Shown here: positions 16,286-24,778 of the stretch, piece by piece
Numbering within the stretch: position 1 is the first letter of the stretch
Layout: the number at the start of each line of letters is the position of its first letter
Assembly (NCBI GenBank): GCA_002714465.1
Contig: PAXL01000054.1
Span: forward strand, 4,271-66,683
Direction of reading: 5' to 3'
DNA: 62,413 nt
DNA from: Gemmatimonadota bacterium
Lineage (GTDB): Bacteria > Latescibacterota > UBA2968
The notes under the pieces: generated by a model
What the model saw: the letters and a program-made list of their open reading frames with translations, nothing else
Database searches by the model: none
What the model was told of the DNA's origin: nothing
Position numbers and translations under genes: made by a program

Positions 16286-17521
16286 TCACGCGACACCCAG
16301 CAGGCCGTCGATCTCTTCCTGATAGGCGTATACGTGGCCGGATACCATCTCATCCATCGTCACAGCCCGCTTTGCGATCATTGACTCGCAAAGCGCGTGA
16401 GAGGCCGCAACGTCACGCATTCCCTCCTCACCATCGATCTCAAGCGGCCTTCCATCTAGGATCGCTTCAGACAGCTCGTGATACTCGAGCGCGATCAGTT
16501 TCCAGTCGACTGCCTTGTCCCCTACGGACACGCGTGTCGGGAAAAAGTGATCGGCAAGGGGCTCTAGTTCGAGCCCCGCATAGCGACCGAGCAGATCCGA
16601 TTGCTCGACACGTGTCCCATCCATCTCGACCAGTTTGATCTGTGAGCCTCGATTGCCGAATCCCTCAATCGCGCCCTCGGTGCCCCATATCATCTGCCGC
16701 CCAAAGCTGATCGGTCCTGCAAGCTGCATCATCCAGTTCAGAGAAACGCCGCTCTTCATCCTGAACAACGCGGACGACGTATCTTCAGCCGTCGCAGGAA
16801 CGGTTTCCGACATCGCCTTGTGTCGATCCTGGTAGAAACCGTATTGGCTGCCCTCTGATTCCGCCTTCTCTCTTTCACGTTCGATCAGACGAGCGTCTGC
16901 GTAGATCTCCTCAATCTCACCGAGCTGATACCGGATCAGGTCCGTGTAGTGAACGCCCATATCGAGAAGGGGTCCAGCGCGCTCTTTCAGATGCCTCCAG
17001 GGCGTAATGAAGATTCGCTTGCCTGCCCTGACCGAATGTAGCGCGGCCCCGTATACCTCTCCAATCGCACCCGCCCCGATCATGTGGCGGGCGAGTCTGG
17101 CAGACGGGTCTCTGCGGTAATTCTCGGCGACCGAGATCAGCTTCCCGTTTCGCTCAGCCGCATCCATCATCATCCGGCAGGTTCGGATCGTCATCCCAAA
17201 GGGCTTCTCGACCATCACGTGCAATCCAAGGTCGAGCGCCGCACAAACCACGTCGTGGTGGAAAGAGGGATCCGTCACCACATCCACGGCATCAAGACTC
17301 TCTGCCTTCACCATGGCTTCGAGATCGGTGTATACCGGCGGCCTAAATCCCAGGAGCGACTCGACCTCACCCGCCGCACGCTCCCCGTTCTCCGGGTTAA
17401 TATCACAAACCGCCCCCAGCTCGACGCGACAAAACGGTGTCTCGGTCAGCTCCTTGAGGCCATACATATGCCGGGTACCCATCCCACCACACCCGACCAG
17501 TGCAATTCGAATACTATCCAT
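16286..17521 (-). CDS. Gfo/Idh/MocA-family oxidoreductase
   Basis: A 411-residue dehydrogenase from ATG 17521. It has the Rossmann motif IRIALVGCGGMGTRHMYGL, the lysine motif HVMVEKPFGMTIRTC, then ENYRRDPSARLAR and PLLDMGVHYTDLIRYQLGE with the conserved His. It is longer than usual because of a charged insertion near residues 220-245 (ARLIEREREKAESEG) and a C-terminal helical tail. It is one of four such dehydrogenases in this window, and its substrate is unknown. It precedes iolG by 256 bases on the same strand. Confidence 0.88.
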   Translation of the reverse strand: MDSIRIALVGCGGMGTRHMYGLKELTETPFCRVELGAVCDINPENGERAAGEVESLLGFRPPVYTDLEAMVKAESLDAVDVVTDPSFHHDVVCAALDLGLHVMVEKPFGMTIRTCRMMMDAAERNGKLISVAENYRRDPSARLARHMIGAGAIGEVYGAALHSVRAGKRIFITPWRHLKERAGPLLDMGVHYTDLIRYQLGEIEEIYADARLIEREREKAESEGSQYGFYQDRHKAMSETVPATAEDTSSALFRMKSGVSLNWMMQLAGPISFGRQMIWGTEGAIEGFGNRGSQIKLVEMDGTRVEQSDLLGRYAGLELEPLADHFFPTRVSVGDKAVDWKLIALEYHELSEAILDGRPLEIDGEEGMRDVAASHALCESMIAKRAVTMDEMVSGHVYAYQEEIDGLLGVA

Positions 17522-17645
17522 AAGAAAACCCTTCAACTCAAGGGACACGGATGACGCGGAGCTGACAGGGCAAAACCGAGTCCAGGACCGGCAAAAGCCT
17601 CGTGGTCCACTCCTCGCACGCTCTGCGTTCTACGCGTTGAGGCTG

Positions 17646-18353
17646 TTAGCCTCTCAACTCAATCCTGGTAACCCAACCAGAAGCGGCGTCGCAGTAAATC
17701 CACGAGTCATCGGTCAGCTTCGACAAACCGTGGGGTTCGGGATGGGGCTCGGGTACTTCGATCCGATCCATCTCTTCGCTCGTGTCGACGTTCAGCTTCA
17801 CAATTACTCGATGTCCTGTATGCGTAACCCACAGACCGTCTTCAACGCGGATCATGCCGTGTCCCCTGACATACGGCAGGTTCACGGTCCGGAGGATCGA
17901 CCAGTCCTTAATTTTGACCTGGTGGGCGAGCTGTGCCTTCAGCTCCTGTATCCAGAGCGTGCCTATTTCGAAGGGGTCATATTCGACGCCGTGTGTGCCG
18001 CTTTCGCCCGGAATTTTCTCTCGTCGTTTGGTTTCGCCAGTATCCGGGTCGACACCAAGGATCTCACCGTACGGCGCATCGGTAGAGCGTTCCGTTCGCC
18101 ACCGACCCCCGGGACCATTAGCTGCGAACCAGAGCAGACCGTCGCCGTAGGTTAACCCGCTTGTATTCGAGGATTCCGAAGGGATCTCCCTGATCAGCTT
18201 CGTTACAGCATAAGTATCATCCGGTTCGCTGATGTCCATAAGCGCACACCGATCGGTGACCTGATCGACGATCCACAACCCATCGCTCGTCAGTTGAAGC
18301 CCATTGGGCACCCCGTACTGTGAACGAAACAGATTCCTGATCTCGACATTCAT
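17646..18353 (-). CDS. Beta-propeller protein (SMP-30/quinoprotein-like)
   Basis: A 235-residue protein with repeated propeller-blade motifs: GVPNGLQLTSDGLWIVDQVT, SSNTSGLTYGDGLLWFAANG, GHGMIRVEDGLWVTHTGHR and PHGLSKLTDDSWIYCDAASG. The GL-x-DG-LW pattern is shared with gluconolactonase-like and glutaminyl-cyclase-like propellers. No signal peptide is visible, so it is probably cytoplasmic. It could be a lactonase or a binding protein; no metal site is obvious enough to choose. It lies between a dehydrogenase and a second propeller protein in a sugar catabolic cluster. Confidence 0.7.
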   Translation of the reverse strand: MNVEIRNLFRSQYGVPNGLQLTSDGLWIVDQVTDRCALMDISEPDDTYAVTKLIREIPSESSNTSGLTYGDGLLWFAANGPGGRWRTERSTDAPYGEILGVDPDTGETKRREKIPGESGTHGVEYDPFEIGTLWIQELKAQLAHQVKIKDWSILRTVNLPYVRGHGMIRVEDGLWVTHTGHRVIVKLNVDTSEEMDRIEVPEPHPEPHGLSKLTDDSWIYCDAASGWVTRIELRG

Positions 18354-18364
18354 ACCGATTCCTT

Positions 18365-18480
18365 TAGGTGTTATCTCGAGCGAAGCGAGAGATCACTCTG
18401 ACGTCTGAACCATCCCGAAAACCGACTCGCCGAGTCACGACTCTAGAAGAAATTCTTTCCCTGCGGCTCAGGATGACCAC
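18365..18480. repeat. Dispersed repeat relic
   Basis: ATCTCGAGCGAAGCGAGAGATC is palindromic, and TTCTTTCCCTGCGGCTCAGG further on matches a commonly dispersed motif of the type TTCCTCGCTGCGCTCGGAATGAC. The stretch between two propeller genes contains no gene. Confidence 0.45.
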
Positions 18481-18491
18481 GTATTCAAATC

Positions 18492-19607
18492 CTAGACATC
18501 GATCACACAGAGCTGCGCTATCCCAGTAGCATCGCTCGCATACATAATCTGTCTCCCGTCCTGTCGCCACACTGGGTGCAGATGTGTCCCGACGTGGGAG
18601 TGGTCCGTCACGCGTAACTGGACCAAGTGTTCGACGCGTCCCGTTAACACATCGACCATGTTGAGCGAACCCTGACCCTCCCCCCCCAGGACATAATCGA
18701 CACAGATCCGAGAACCGTCTGGCGAAAAGGACGGGTGCCCGAATCCGCCGATCTTGTCTGTCGCGAGCCGCTGTTCACCTGTTTCTAAATCCATGAGGAC
18801 CAAGCTGTTCCCGGGCCTCCCCTCGAAGGGGCTGTTCGTCAGGATCTCTTTCCCGTTCGGGTGCCAGAGCGGATGGTTGCCGAATTCTCCGATTCGCTTG
18901 AGCCCGCTCCCGTCTAAATTGACCACATACACATCCTTCACTCGCGGCTTCTCGACATATTTGTGCTCGAACCGGATCTCGTTCGTAAACACGAACATCA
19001 TCCGGCTTCCGTCGGGCGACCACTTCGAGTGTTTAATAAACAGATGCCATCCTTCGATTTCGTCCTTCCGTGGATGAATCAGCCGGCAGTCTTCCACTGA
19101 TGCGAGCATCTTGAAGGATCCATCATCGACATTCTGCGCATAGACCCCGCACTCGGCACGCTTCTCGATCACTTCGTGATCAGGCATTCGTCCGACAGCC
19201 GTATGGAAAGCGTTGTAGTTTCCTGCCGGGCTCACCATCCGCAGATCACCTTCGTACTTCGCCGACTCCCCTGTATCCGGATTGATCCACGCGATGTAGC
19301 TCTTATCCCCATCCTGATCCTGATAGCAGATCCGATCTCCTTCCGGTGTCCACTGGGCGTGTGCCCCGTCGTTCGCTGAGACCGAATTCGTCTCGGCAAG
19401 CTTCCTGGGGTTGCCACCATCCACGTCCATGATCCAGATTTCACCCTCGTCGGCACCCGCTTCCAAGCGGGTGTATGCGATCCGCTGATGCCTACGCGAC
19501 CACGGCGGTATGTCATAGTAGCTGTGGACTGACCGAACGGCGCCGTCCGTCAGTTGGCGAACGGTTCGGCCCGTTACGCGATCCTCAAAGACTTTCGCTT
19601 CGCTCAA
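18492..19607 (-). CDS. TolB/oligogalacturonate-lyase-like beta-propeller
   Basis: About 371 residues from TTG 19607, chosen because the codon overlaps the upstream stop (TTGA) and has AGGAGA a few bases before; an ATG at 19643 would overlap that gene by 40 bases. The protein is a seven-bladed TolB/DPP4-type propeller: HAQWTPEGDRICYQDQDG, HSKWSPDGSRMMFVFTN, HPLWHPNGKEILTN and HPSFSPDGSRICVDY, with many histidines on one face (SHVGTHLHPVWRQDG). The arrangement resembles PL22 oligogalacturonate lyases, which act on small unsaturated pectin pieces inside the cell. That function is a suggestion only. Confidence 0.72.
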   Translation of the reverse strand: MSEAKVFEDRVTGRTVRQLTDGAVRSVHSYYDIPPWSRRHQRIAYTRLEAGADEGEIWIMDVDGGNPRKLAETNSVSANDGAHAQWTPEGDRICYQDQDGDKSYIAWINPDTGESAKYEGDLRMVSPAGNYNAFHTAVGRMPDHEVIEKRAECGVYAQNVDDGSFKMLASVEDCRLIHPRKDEIEGWHLFIKHSKWSPDGSRMMFVFTNEIRFEHKYVEKPRVKDVYVVNLDGSGLKRIGEFGNHPLWHPNGKEILTNSPFEGRPGNSLVLMDLETGEQRLATDKIGGFGHPSFSPDGSRICVDYVLGGEGQGSLNMVDVLTGRVEHLVQLRVTDHSHVGTHLHPVWRQDGRQIMYASDATGIAQLCVIDV

Positions 19608-20704
19608 GCATTCTCCTGTTCGTTGACCGAAAAAATTTGCCATGGATACTTACCGGTCGGCCCCCTCGTGAACCAGGCGCGTCTCCCAGGAGGATCCAGC
19701 ACGATACCCGCAATCGTCTGACCACAGCCTTCCCCGTTCGTCGCCACGTTGTGCCGACAGATCCCGATCGGTGCGTTTACTCGATCGGAAAGGACATCCT
19801 GCAACGTCTCAGAATCCGGATTCGGGATGGACCCAAGAAGCCGTGTGGCGCGACCCCATCGGAGGATGCTCTGGCCCCTCGCATCCCATTGCCGTCTTTC
19901 GAAGGGCTTGAGCCGATCAGTCAGATAGTGGTTTGCGTGTGCGATGGGACCGTCGAACGGGCAGAGAACCTCATACTCGTTTGCGGTCGTCTCGAGATCG
20001 TAGATCTCGCCGTTCTCGTCACAGAGAACATAGTTCATGCCAGAGGCGCGAGGCTGCGCGACCACGGCATCGATCGCGTCACCGATCCGTTGCGACTGGA
20101 GGATACTTCGAATGATAAACGGATAAATCACACCGCCCTGCGAATCAGAAGGCACGAGGTTGTTGATCACAACACCGATACCAACCGCGTTCAACCCCGC
20201 GCATCCCAGCATGCCAGCAGAGGTGTAGAAAAGGGCATCAGGTCCATCATGCGAGACAACTTTGATCACCACGGCGGCCTCAGCGAACAAGGAGGCGAGG
20301 TCGTAGTTTTGTGCGATCAAAGCGCCTTCACCCGACGTCGACCCTGGCACCATCAAGGATGTGCATCCCGAGATGGCGAACGCGTCCGAGTAGAAGTCGT
20401 GCAGTTCCAAGAACGAGTTCAGAGCCATAAGGTCTTCGACAGGGACGTCTGCCGATTCGGCGATCCCCTCAAGCTCTTCGAACAATGTTGCGGAGTATGC
20501 CTTCGACGGCGCGTGATAGGTCGAACTGATCTCGATCGCACGCGCCTTAGTCACGACGGGACAGCCGTGACTTCGACTCGTCTGCTCAAGATCATCGAAG
20601 AAAGCGGGAACAAGCTCACGAACCAGATACCCAAACGTCTCCCCGTGCGCTCGCCCCCGCTCCTTTGGTGATCCACTGACTTCCAGGTATGGTAGATCTG
20701 ACAT
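19604..20704 (-). CDS. Peptidase C45 / acyl-CoA:6-APA acyltransferase-like Ntn hydrolase
   Basis: A 366-residue protein of the penicillin acyltransferase-like C45 family. Key parts are the N-terminal GSPKERGRAHGETFG, then AISGCTSLMVPGS, where Cys becomes the N-terminal nucleophile after self-cleavage, followed by GALIAQNYDL and GLNAVGIGVVINNL. The family hydrolyses or transfers amides of small molecules. The stop overlaps the start of the propeller gene, so the two are coupled. With the amidase nearby, it suggests the cluster processes amide-bearing compounds. Confidence 0.87.
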   Translation of the reverse strand: MSDLPYLEVSGSPKERGRAHGETFGYLVRELVPAFFDDLEQTSRSHGCPVVTKARAIEISSTYHAPSKAYSATLFEELEGIAESADVPVEDLMALNSFLELHDFYSDAFAISGCTSLMVPGSTSGEGALIAQNYDLASLFAEAAVVIKVVSHDGPDALFYTSAGMLGCAGLNAVGIGVVINNLVPSDSQGGVIYPFIIRSILQSQRIGDAIDAVVAQPRASGMNYVLCDENGEIYDLETTANEYEVLCPFDGPIAHANHYLTDRLKPFERRQWDARGQSILRWGRATRLLGSIPNPDSETLQDVLSDRVNAPIGICRHNVATNGEGCGQTIAGIVLDPPGRRAWFTRGPTGKYPWQIFSVNEQENA

Positions 20705-20845
20705 TCCAGTCCCCAGTTTCAGCGCCTCCCGGCTCTCGCCTAGTTACGCCGGAGGCACAACCGTCCTTTCCCTGAAGCAGGAGAAGATTGCCGGTCCTTG
20801 TGACTATCCGCGGTCACACCCAAGATCTTCCCATCTTCATTCAGG

Positions 20846-22234
20846 CTACTTCTTTCCCTCCTGAAGCTGCTTCGCCCGCTCAGCGGACCCGATATGTACC
20901 GAGTCGTACGCTTCTTGGCTCGACTTGAATGGTCCGTGGCCCTGGATTCCGTGCCAGTCGCCATTCGTATACATCGGGTTGGTGTTGCCCGTCTCCTTCT
21001 CGCGTTTGGCGATCCAGTCTTCCATCTGCTTCCTAAGCGTCGCGACGATCCCCTTCTCTTTGTTCGCCAGATTTTTCGTCTCGCCCGGATCCTCGATCAG
21101 GTTGTAGAGCTCCACTTCGGGCTTGAAATGGAAGTCGGGCTCTAGAGCTACAATCAGCTTCCACTCAGGTGTTCGCCAGCCATGCTTGCGCATCCACGTC
21201 GCCTCAGTGATGTAGATCCCGCTTTCGTGCGATGCGCGCTGCCCCTTAATCATCGGCATAAGACTGTGACCGTCTAACTTGATCCCCGGCTTGATCCCCA
21301 TCAGCTGAAGCAGCGTCGGAACGAGGTCCTTGTGCTGATTGTAGCCGGATACGCGGACACCTTCGGGAAGCACACCGGGAAGACGCAGGATCAGGGGCAC
21401 GTGGAGCGTGCACTCGTAGAGACCATGATGGTCATAGTAGCAATCGTGTTCATCCAGCGTCTCACCGTGATCTCCGTTTAGTGCTACGATCGTGTCGGCC
21501 GCCAGCCCCAGAGCTTCGAGCTTTGTAAGGATCACCTGGATACAGGCGTCCATGTAGGCGACTTCACCGTCATACTGTGCGTTCACATACTCGGTGTCGG
21601 TGATGCCGGGTGGCATCCAGCTCAGGTGAAAATCTCTGAACGGCTTGAACGCCTTGACGGGGTCCATCGACTTGTTGCCTTTCGCGCACGGGTCACCGCC
21701 ATAGAACATCGTATCGTACGGAGCCGGCGGAAGATACGGCGCGTGGGGATCCATATGCCGCAGGAACAAACAGAACGGCTTCTTGCTTCTGGACAATCTC
21801 TCCAGCTCGGGAATCGCGATATCGTTCAGAAGCTCGGCCTTCCGGAGCGGACGCTGATCCCACGAACCCCACGCGGCGTAGTTCTCATACCTGTTAAAGC
21901 CACGTGAACTCGGGTTCCCCGTGAAGCCGACGCAGGTCGTGTTGTAGCCTTCCTTCCTCAGGATCTCGGGAAGCGTCTTGACCTTCTTCGTCAGACCTCC
22001 TTGATGCCTGAGCGCGACGACCTCTGTCGAAAAGCAATCCATGCCCGTCAACATCGAGGCATAAGCGGACGTGGTTGGGATGTGTGCGCTGTAGGTGTTC
22101 TCGAACAGAACGCCCTGTGATGCGAGCCTGTCGATGTTCGGTGTCGTCAGACGATCATACCCGTAGCAACTCATCCGATCTGCCCACAGGCTGTCGATAC
22201 CAAACAGAATTAGATTTCGCTTCCGTTTTGCCAT
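20846..22234 (-). CDS. Sulfatase-fold hydrolase with Thr in place of the formylglycine Cys
   Basis: A 462-residue alkaline-phosphatase-superfamily enzyme that aligns with sulfatases throughout: NLILFGIDSLWADRMSCYGY, TPNIDRLASQGVLFENTYSA, HMDPHAPYLPP, ALNGDHGETLDEHDCYYDHH and a C-terminal LYNLIEDPGETKNLA. The maturation signature CxPxR is replaced by TTSAY (T54-Y58), so formylglycine cannot form; T54 may serve directly as nucleophile, as in phosphodiesterase and phosphomutase relatives. It is therefore more likely a phosphate- or phosphonate-ester hydrolase than a sulfatase. No signal peptide is visible. Confidence 0.85.
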   Translation of the reverse strand: MAKRKRNLILFGIDSLWADRMSCYGYDRLTTPNIDRLASQGVLFENTYSAHIPTTSAYASMLTGMDCFSTEVVALRHQGGLTKKVKTLPEILRKEGYNTTCVGFTGNPSSRGFNRYENYAAWGSWDQRPLRKAELLNDIAIPELERLSRSKKPFCLFLRHMDPHAPYLPPAPYDTMFYGGDPCAKGNKSMDPVKAFKPFRDFHLSWMPPGITDTEYVNAQYDGEVAYMDACIQVILTKLEALGLAADTIVALNGDHGETLDEHDCYYDHHGLYECTLHVPLILRLPGVLPEGVRVSGYNQHKDLVPTLLQLMGIKPGIKLDGHSLMPMIKGQRASHESGIYITEATWMRKHGWRTPEWKLIVALEPDFHFKPEVELYNLIEDPGETKNLANKEKGIVATLRKQMEDWIAKREKETGNTNPMYTNGDWHGIQGHGPFKSSQEAYDSVHIGSAERAKQLQEGKK

Positions 22235-22419
22235 TGCAACTCCCTGAGATATGTTCCACCCGCAGCGGTTGTTTCATCCCGAGTAGGCTCGAATGTGTTC
22301 AAACCGTATCGAGAGATCAATCTTCTATACTGAATTCTCTGCAGGAATTCTTGACAGTCCTACCCGGTGACCCTGCGCTCCCAAACTTGCCCGCCAACAG
22401 CAATTGATCAGCTCGTCAG

Positions 22420-23232
22420 CTACCGGAGCAGTGCCTTGAACCCTTCCGAATACTGCTTCATCACGCCGTCAGCATCATGGTCGCTTCCCGGCTTGTGGAT
22501 CACTTCCACTGAGAAAAACCCGTCGAAACCCACTTCGTTCAGAAGTTTGACCGGCGTTCCGTGATCCAGTTCGCCCTCACCTAGCCCGGTCGTCTCCAGC
22601 TTGTTTCCGTTGTCCACATACCGTCCATCGTGCGCGTGCAGATGGCGGGTCAGGTTTCCGATTACGCCCATCGTTTCTTCCGGATGCTCCCCCATCCGCT
22701 GAGTGTGCATGCAATCCCACAGGATCGCCAGATTCGGGTGATTCACAGTCTTGACGACGGACCGTACGTGTGCGCTGTTGCACCATTCGTCATGGGTCTC
22801 CATGAGCACCGTCACACCGCGCACTGCCGCGTGATCCGTCACACGCTTGTAAGCATCGGCCGTGCGATTCACGATACCGCGAAGTTCGCCCGTACCGCGA
22901 GCACCTCCGAACGTGCGGACATAGGTCCCACCCATGTCCGCTGCCAGATCAATCGCCTTCTTTGTCTCCTCGATATATCCTTCAAGCTCCGAGGCGTCTT
23001 CCGTGGCGAATCGCGCTCCTGTCGCGACACAGCTGATCGAAAGCCCCGCATCCTCCAGCTTTGCGCGGGCGGAATTCCGATCGGCTGCCGGTGTATCCGT
23101 CTCGAGACCAGCTGCGTGACCCCATCCGGCCCGGGGTTCGAGACCTTCGTATCCGTACTGCTTCATCGAGTCGATGATCTGGTCGAGCGTCCAGTCCGGT
23201 GTCACGCTAGTCATCATTGACAATTTGATCAT
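22420..23232 (-). CDS. Sugar phosphate isomerase/epimerase (xylose isomerase-like TIM barrel)
   Basis: A 270-residue AP-endonuclease-2/xylose-isomerase-like TIM barrel. Metal-site elements include VLMETHDEWCN (Glu), NLAILWDCMHTQRMGEHPE (Asp/His), HLHAHDGRYVD and GFFSVEVIHKPG (final Glu). Related proteins are inosose isomerases or dehydratases (IolI/IolE), hydroxypyruvate isomerases and ketose epimerases. With iolG in the same strand cluster, an inosose or keto-sugar step is plausible but not shown by a specific residue. Confidence 0.85.
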   Translation of the reverse strand: MIKLSMMTSVTPDWTLDQIIDSMKQYGYEGLEPRAGWGHAAGLETDTPAADRNSARAKLEDAGLSISCVATGARFATEDASELEGYIEETKKAIDLAADMGGTYVRTFGGARGTGELRGIVNRTADAYKRVTDHAAVRGVTVLMETHDEWCNSAHVRSVVKTVNHPNLAILWDCMHTQRMGEHPEETMGVIGNLTRHLHAHDGRYVDNGNKLETTGLGEGELDHGTPVKLLNEVGFDGFFSVEVIHKPGSDHDADGVMKQYSEGFKALLR

Positions 23233-23395
23233 ATGTAAAGCTCCTATCTAGCATTTCGCTGAATTGGCGAACTAACGTAACGGCATCAAGCAGGCAGAGC
23301 AAGGACATAAACCTTTTCGATACGTTGACTGCTAACACCCGAAACAATACCTTCGAGCGAGCGTGGAACGCACCACTGACCCTGGACTGAGACTG

Positions 23396-24355
23396 ATGAA
23401 GAACCTGCCGACGATCCTCAAGATGAGCCCTTATTACAGGCCCGTGGTTTGGGGAGGCAGGCGACTCGAAACCGCTTTGAACAAGGAACTGCCCGAGGGT
23501 GAAAATATCGGAGAATCCTTCGAGGTCTCGGCTCTCCCGGATATGGAGAGCGTCGTCGAATCGGGTCCCCTCGCTGGGCAGAATGTCAGAGAACTCTACG
23601 CTGCATACGGCGGAGAACTGGCGGGCAAAGGGGTCGTCAGTAGGTATGGTGAAGAGTTTCCGCTCCTGATCAAACTGCTCGACGCGAACGACGATCTCTC
23701 GATCCAGGTGCACCCAGACGATACCTACGCCAGACAGCATAAGCTTGGGACATTCGGAAAGATGGAAGCGTGGTATGTCGTTCGGTCGGACGACGGACGG
23801 TTGGCATCAGGCCTGCGGTCCGGGGTGGACCGAATCGACCTGATCGACGCGATCGACCGGGGCAAAGTCGAAGACGTCGTCGAATTTTATTCGGTAAAAG
23901 AGGGCGACATCGTCTTTCTCAAGCCAGGGTCTGTCCACGCACTCTGCAGGGGCGTCATGGTCTACGAAGTCCAGCAGTCATCGAGCCTCACGTTCAGGCT
24001 CTACGACTACAATCGACCAGATACGGACGGTAACCCCAGACAACTTCACCTCAACCAGGCGCTCGATGTGATCAACTTCGGTGAGCCCGCAATTATCCCA
24101 GCACCCGTCGATACTCCGACCGCTGTTGAATCGGAACACTTCATCCTCGAACAGTTCAGCAGCGAGGACACCGAACACGACGCTTGCGGTTCATTCCGCT
24201 GTGTCACCGTCATTAGCGGATCGGCAGAACTTAATGCAGAAGACTCGAGCGTCGCTCTTGACCTCGCCGAGACCGCCCTCATCCACGCCAACCGAACATT
24301 CAGCGTTACGACGTCTTCAGATGCCAGATACCTGATTTCCTCCGTCCCGGTCTAG
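23396..24355 (+). CDS. manA: Mannose-6-phosphate isomerase, class I
   Basis: A 319-residue type I phosphomannose isomerase from ATG 23396. Zinc ligands are seen in SIQVHPDDTYARQH (Gln and His), GKMEAWYVV (Glu) and FLKPGSVHALCRG (His), and the conserved RLYDYNRPDTDGNPR is present. The length fits the short bacterial form (about 310-330). It interconverts fructose-6-phosphate and mannose-6-phosphate, linking central metabolism to mannose-containing glycans. It is transcribed divergently from the isomerase/sulfatase cluster. Confidence 0.93.
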   Translation: MKNLPTILKMSPYYRPVVWGGRRLETALNKELPEGENIGESFEVSALPDMESVVESGPLAGQNVRELYAAYGGELAGKGVVSRYGEEFPLLIKLLDANDDLSIQVHPDDTYARQHKLGTFGKMEAWYVVRSDDGRLASGLRSGVDRIDLIDAIDRGKVEDVVEFYSVKEGDIVFLKPGSVHALCRGVMVYEVQQSSSLTFRLYDYNRPDTDGNPRQLHLNQALDVINFGEPAIIPAPVDTPTAVESEHFILEQFSSEDTEHDACGSFRCVTVISGSAELNAEDSSVALDLAETALIHANRTFSVTTSSDARYLISSVPV

Positions 24356-24486
24356 TGTCATCTTCCCAGATTCTCCCGGCCGTCGTCCTTCATCTTCCTC
24401 TTCGTGGCAGCTGTTATAAAGACTACAGGGCAAACTGCTCCTCCAGAAACTGCTCTTTCCGCTGGCAGTACGTCGTTCAATTCGAC

Positions 24487-24729
24487 TCATTGTTGAACAA
24501 GGCGTGCGGCTTCCCGTCGTAGATTTCGACCTCGATGCTCGATCGGGATATCGGTCGACGTGAAGACATCAGCCATGATGTCCGGTCCTTCATCAGACCC
24601 GATCACCGCAGCACCTTCGAAGATCACGCCTTCGGCGACATCGTGTCTCTCGATCAGGATGCTTCTCAGTTCGAATCGGCTCCTCGGAAGTAAGATTGAG
24701 TGGGGTCGTGCTGCCTCCTTCAAAGGCAA
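24487..24729 (-). CDS. Unidentified small ORF
   Basis: An 80-codon frame downstream of the aldehyde dehydrogenase on the same strand. Its composition is protein-like (ERHDVAEGVIFEGAAVIG, then DEGPDIMADVFTSTDIPIE) and it has a potential ribosome site only inside the frame, so the TTG start at 24729 is doubtful. I recognise no family; it may be a remnant of a longer gene. The rest of 24356-24778 shows nothing else. Confidence 0.3.
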   Translation of the reverse strand: MPLKEAARPHSILLPRSRFELRSILIERHDVAEGVIFEGAAVIGSDEGPDIMADVFTSTDIPIEHRGRNLRREAARLVQQ

Positions 24730-24778
24730 AAGGCGCCGCCATGTAGACGACGCCTTCGCTCTTTCTGTTTGGGACCCT

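Noticed and set aside
19475..20671. 398-codon + strand frame
   Set aside because: Antisense to the C45 hydrolase, whose motifs are clear; Arg-rich composition typical of a shadow frame.
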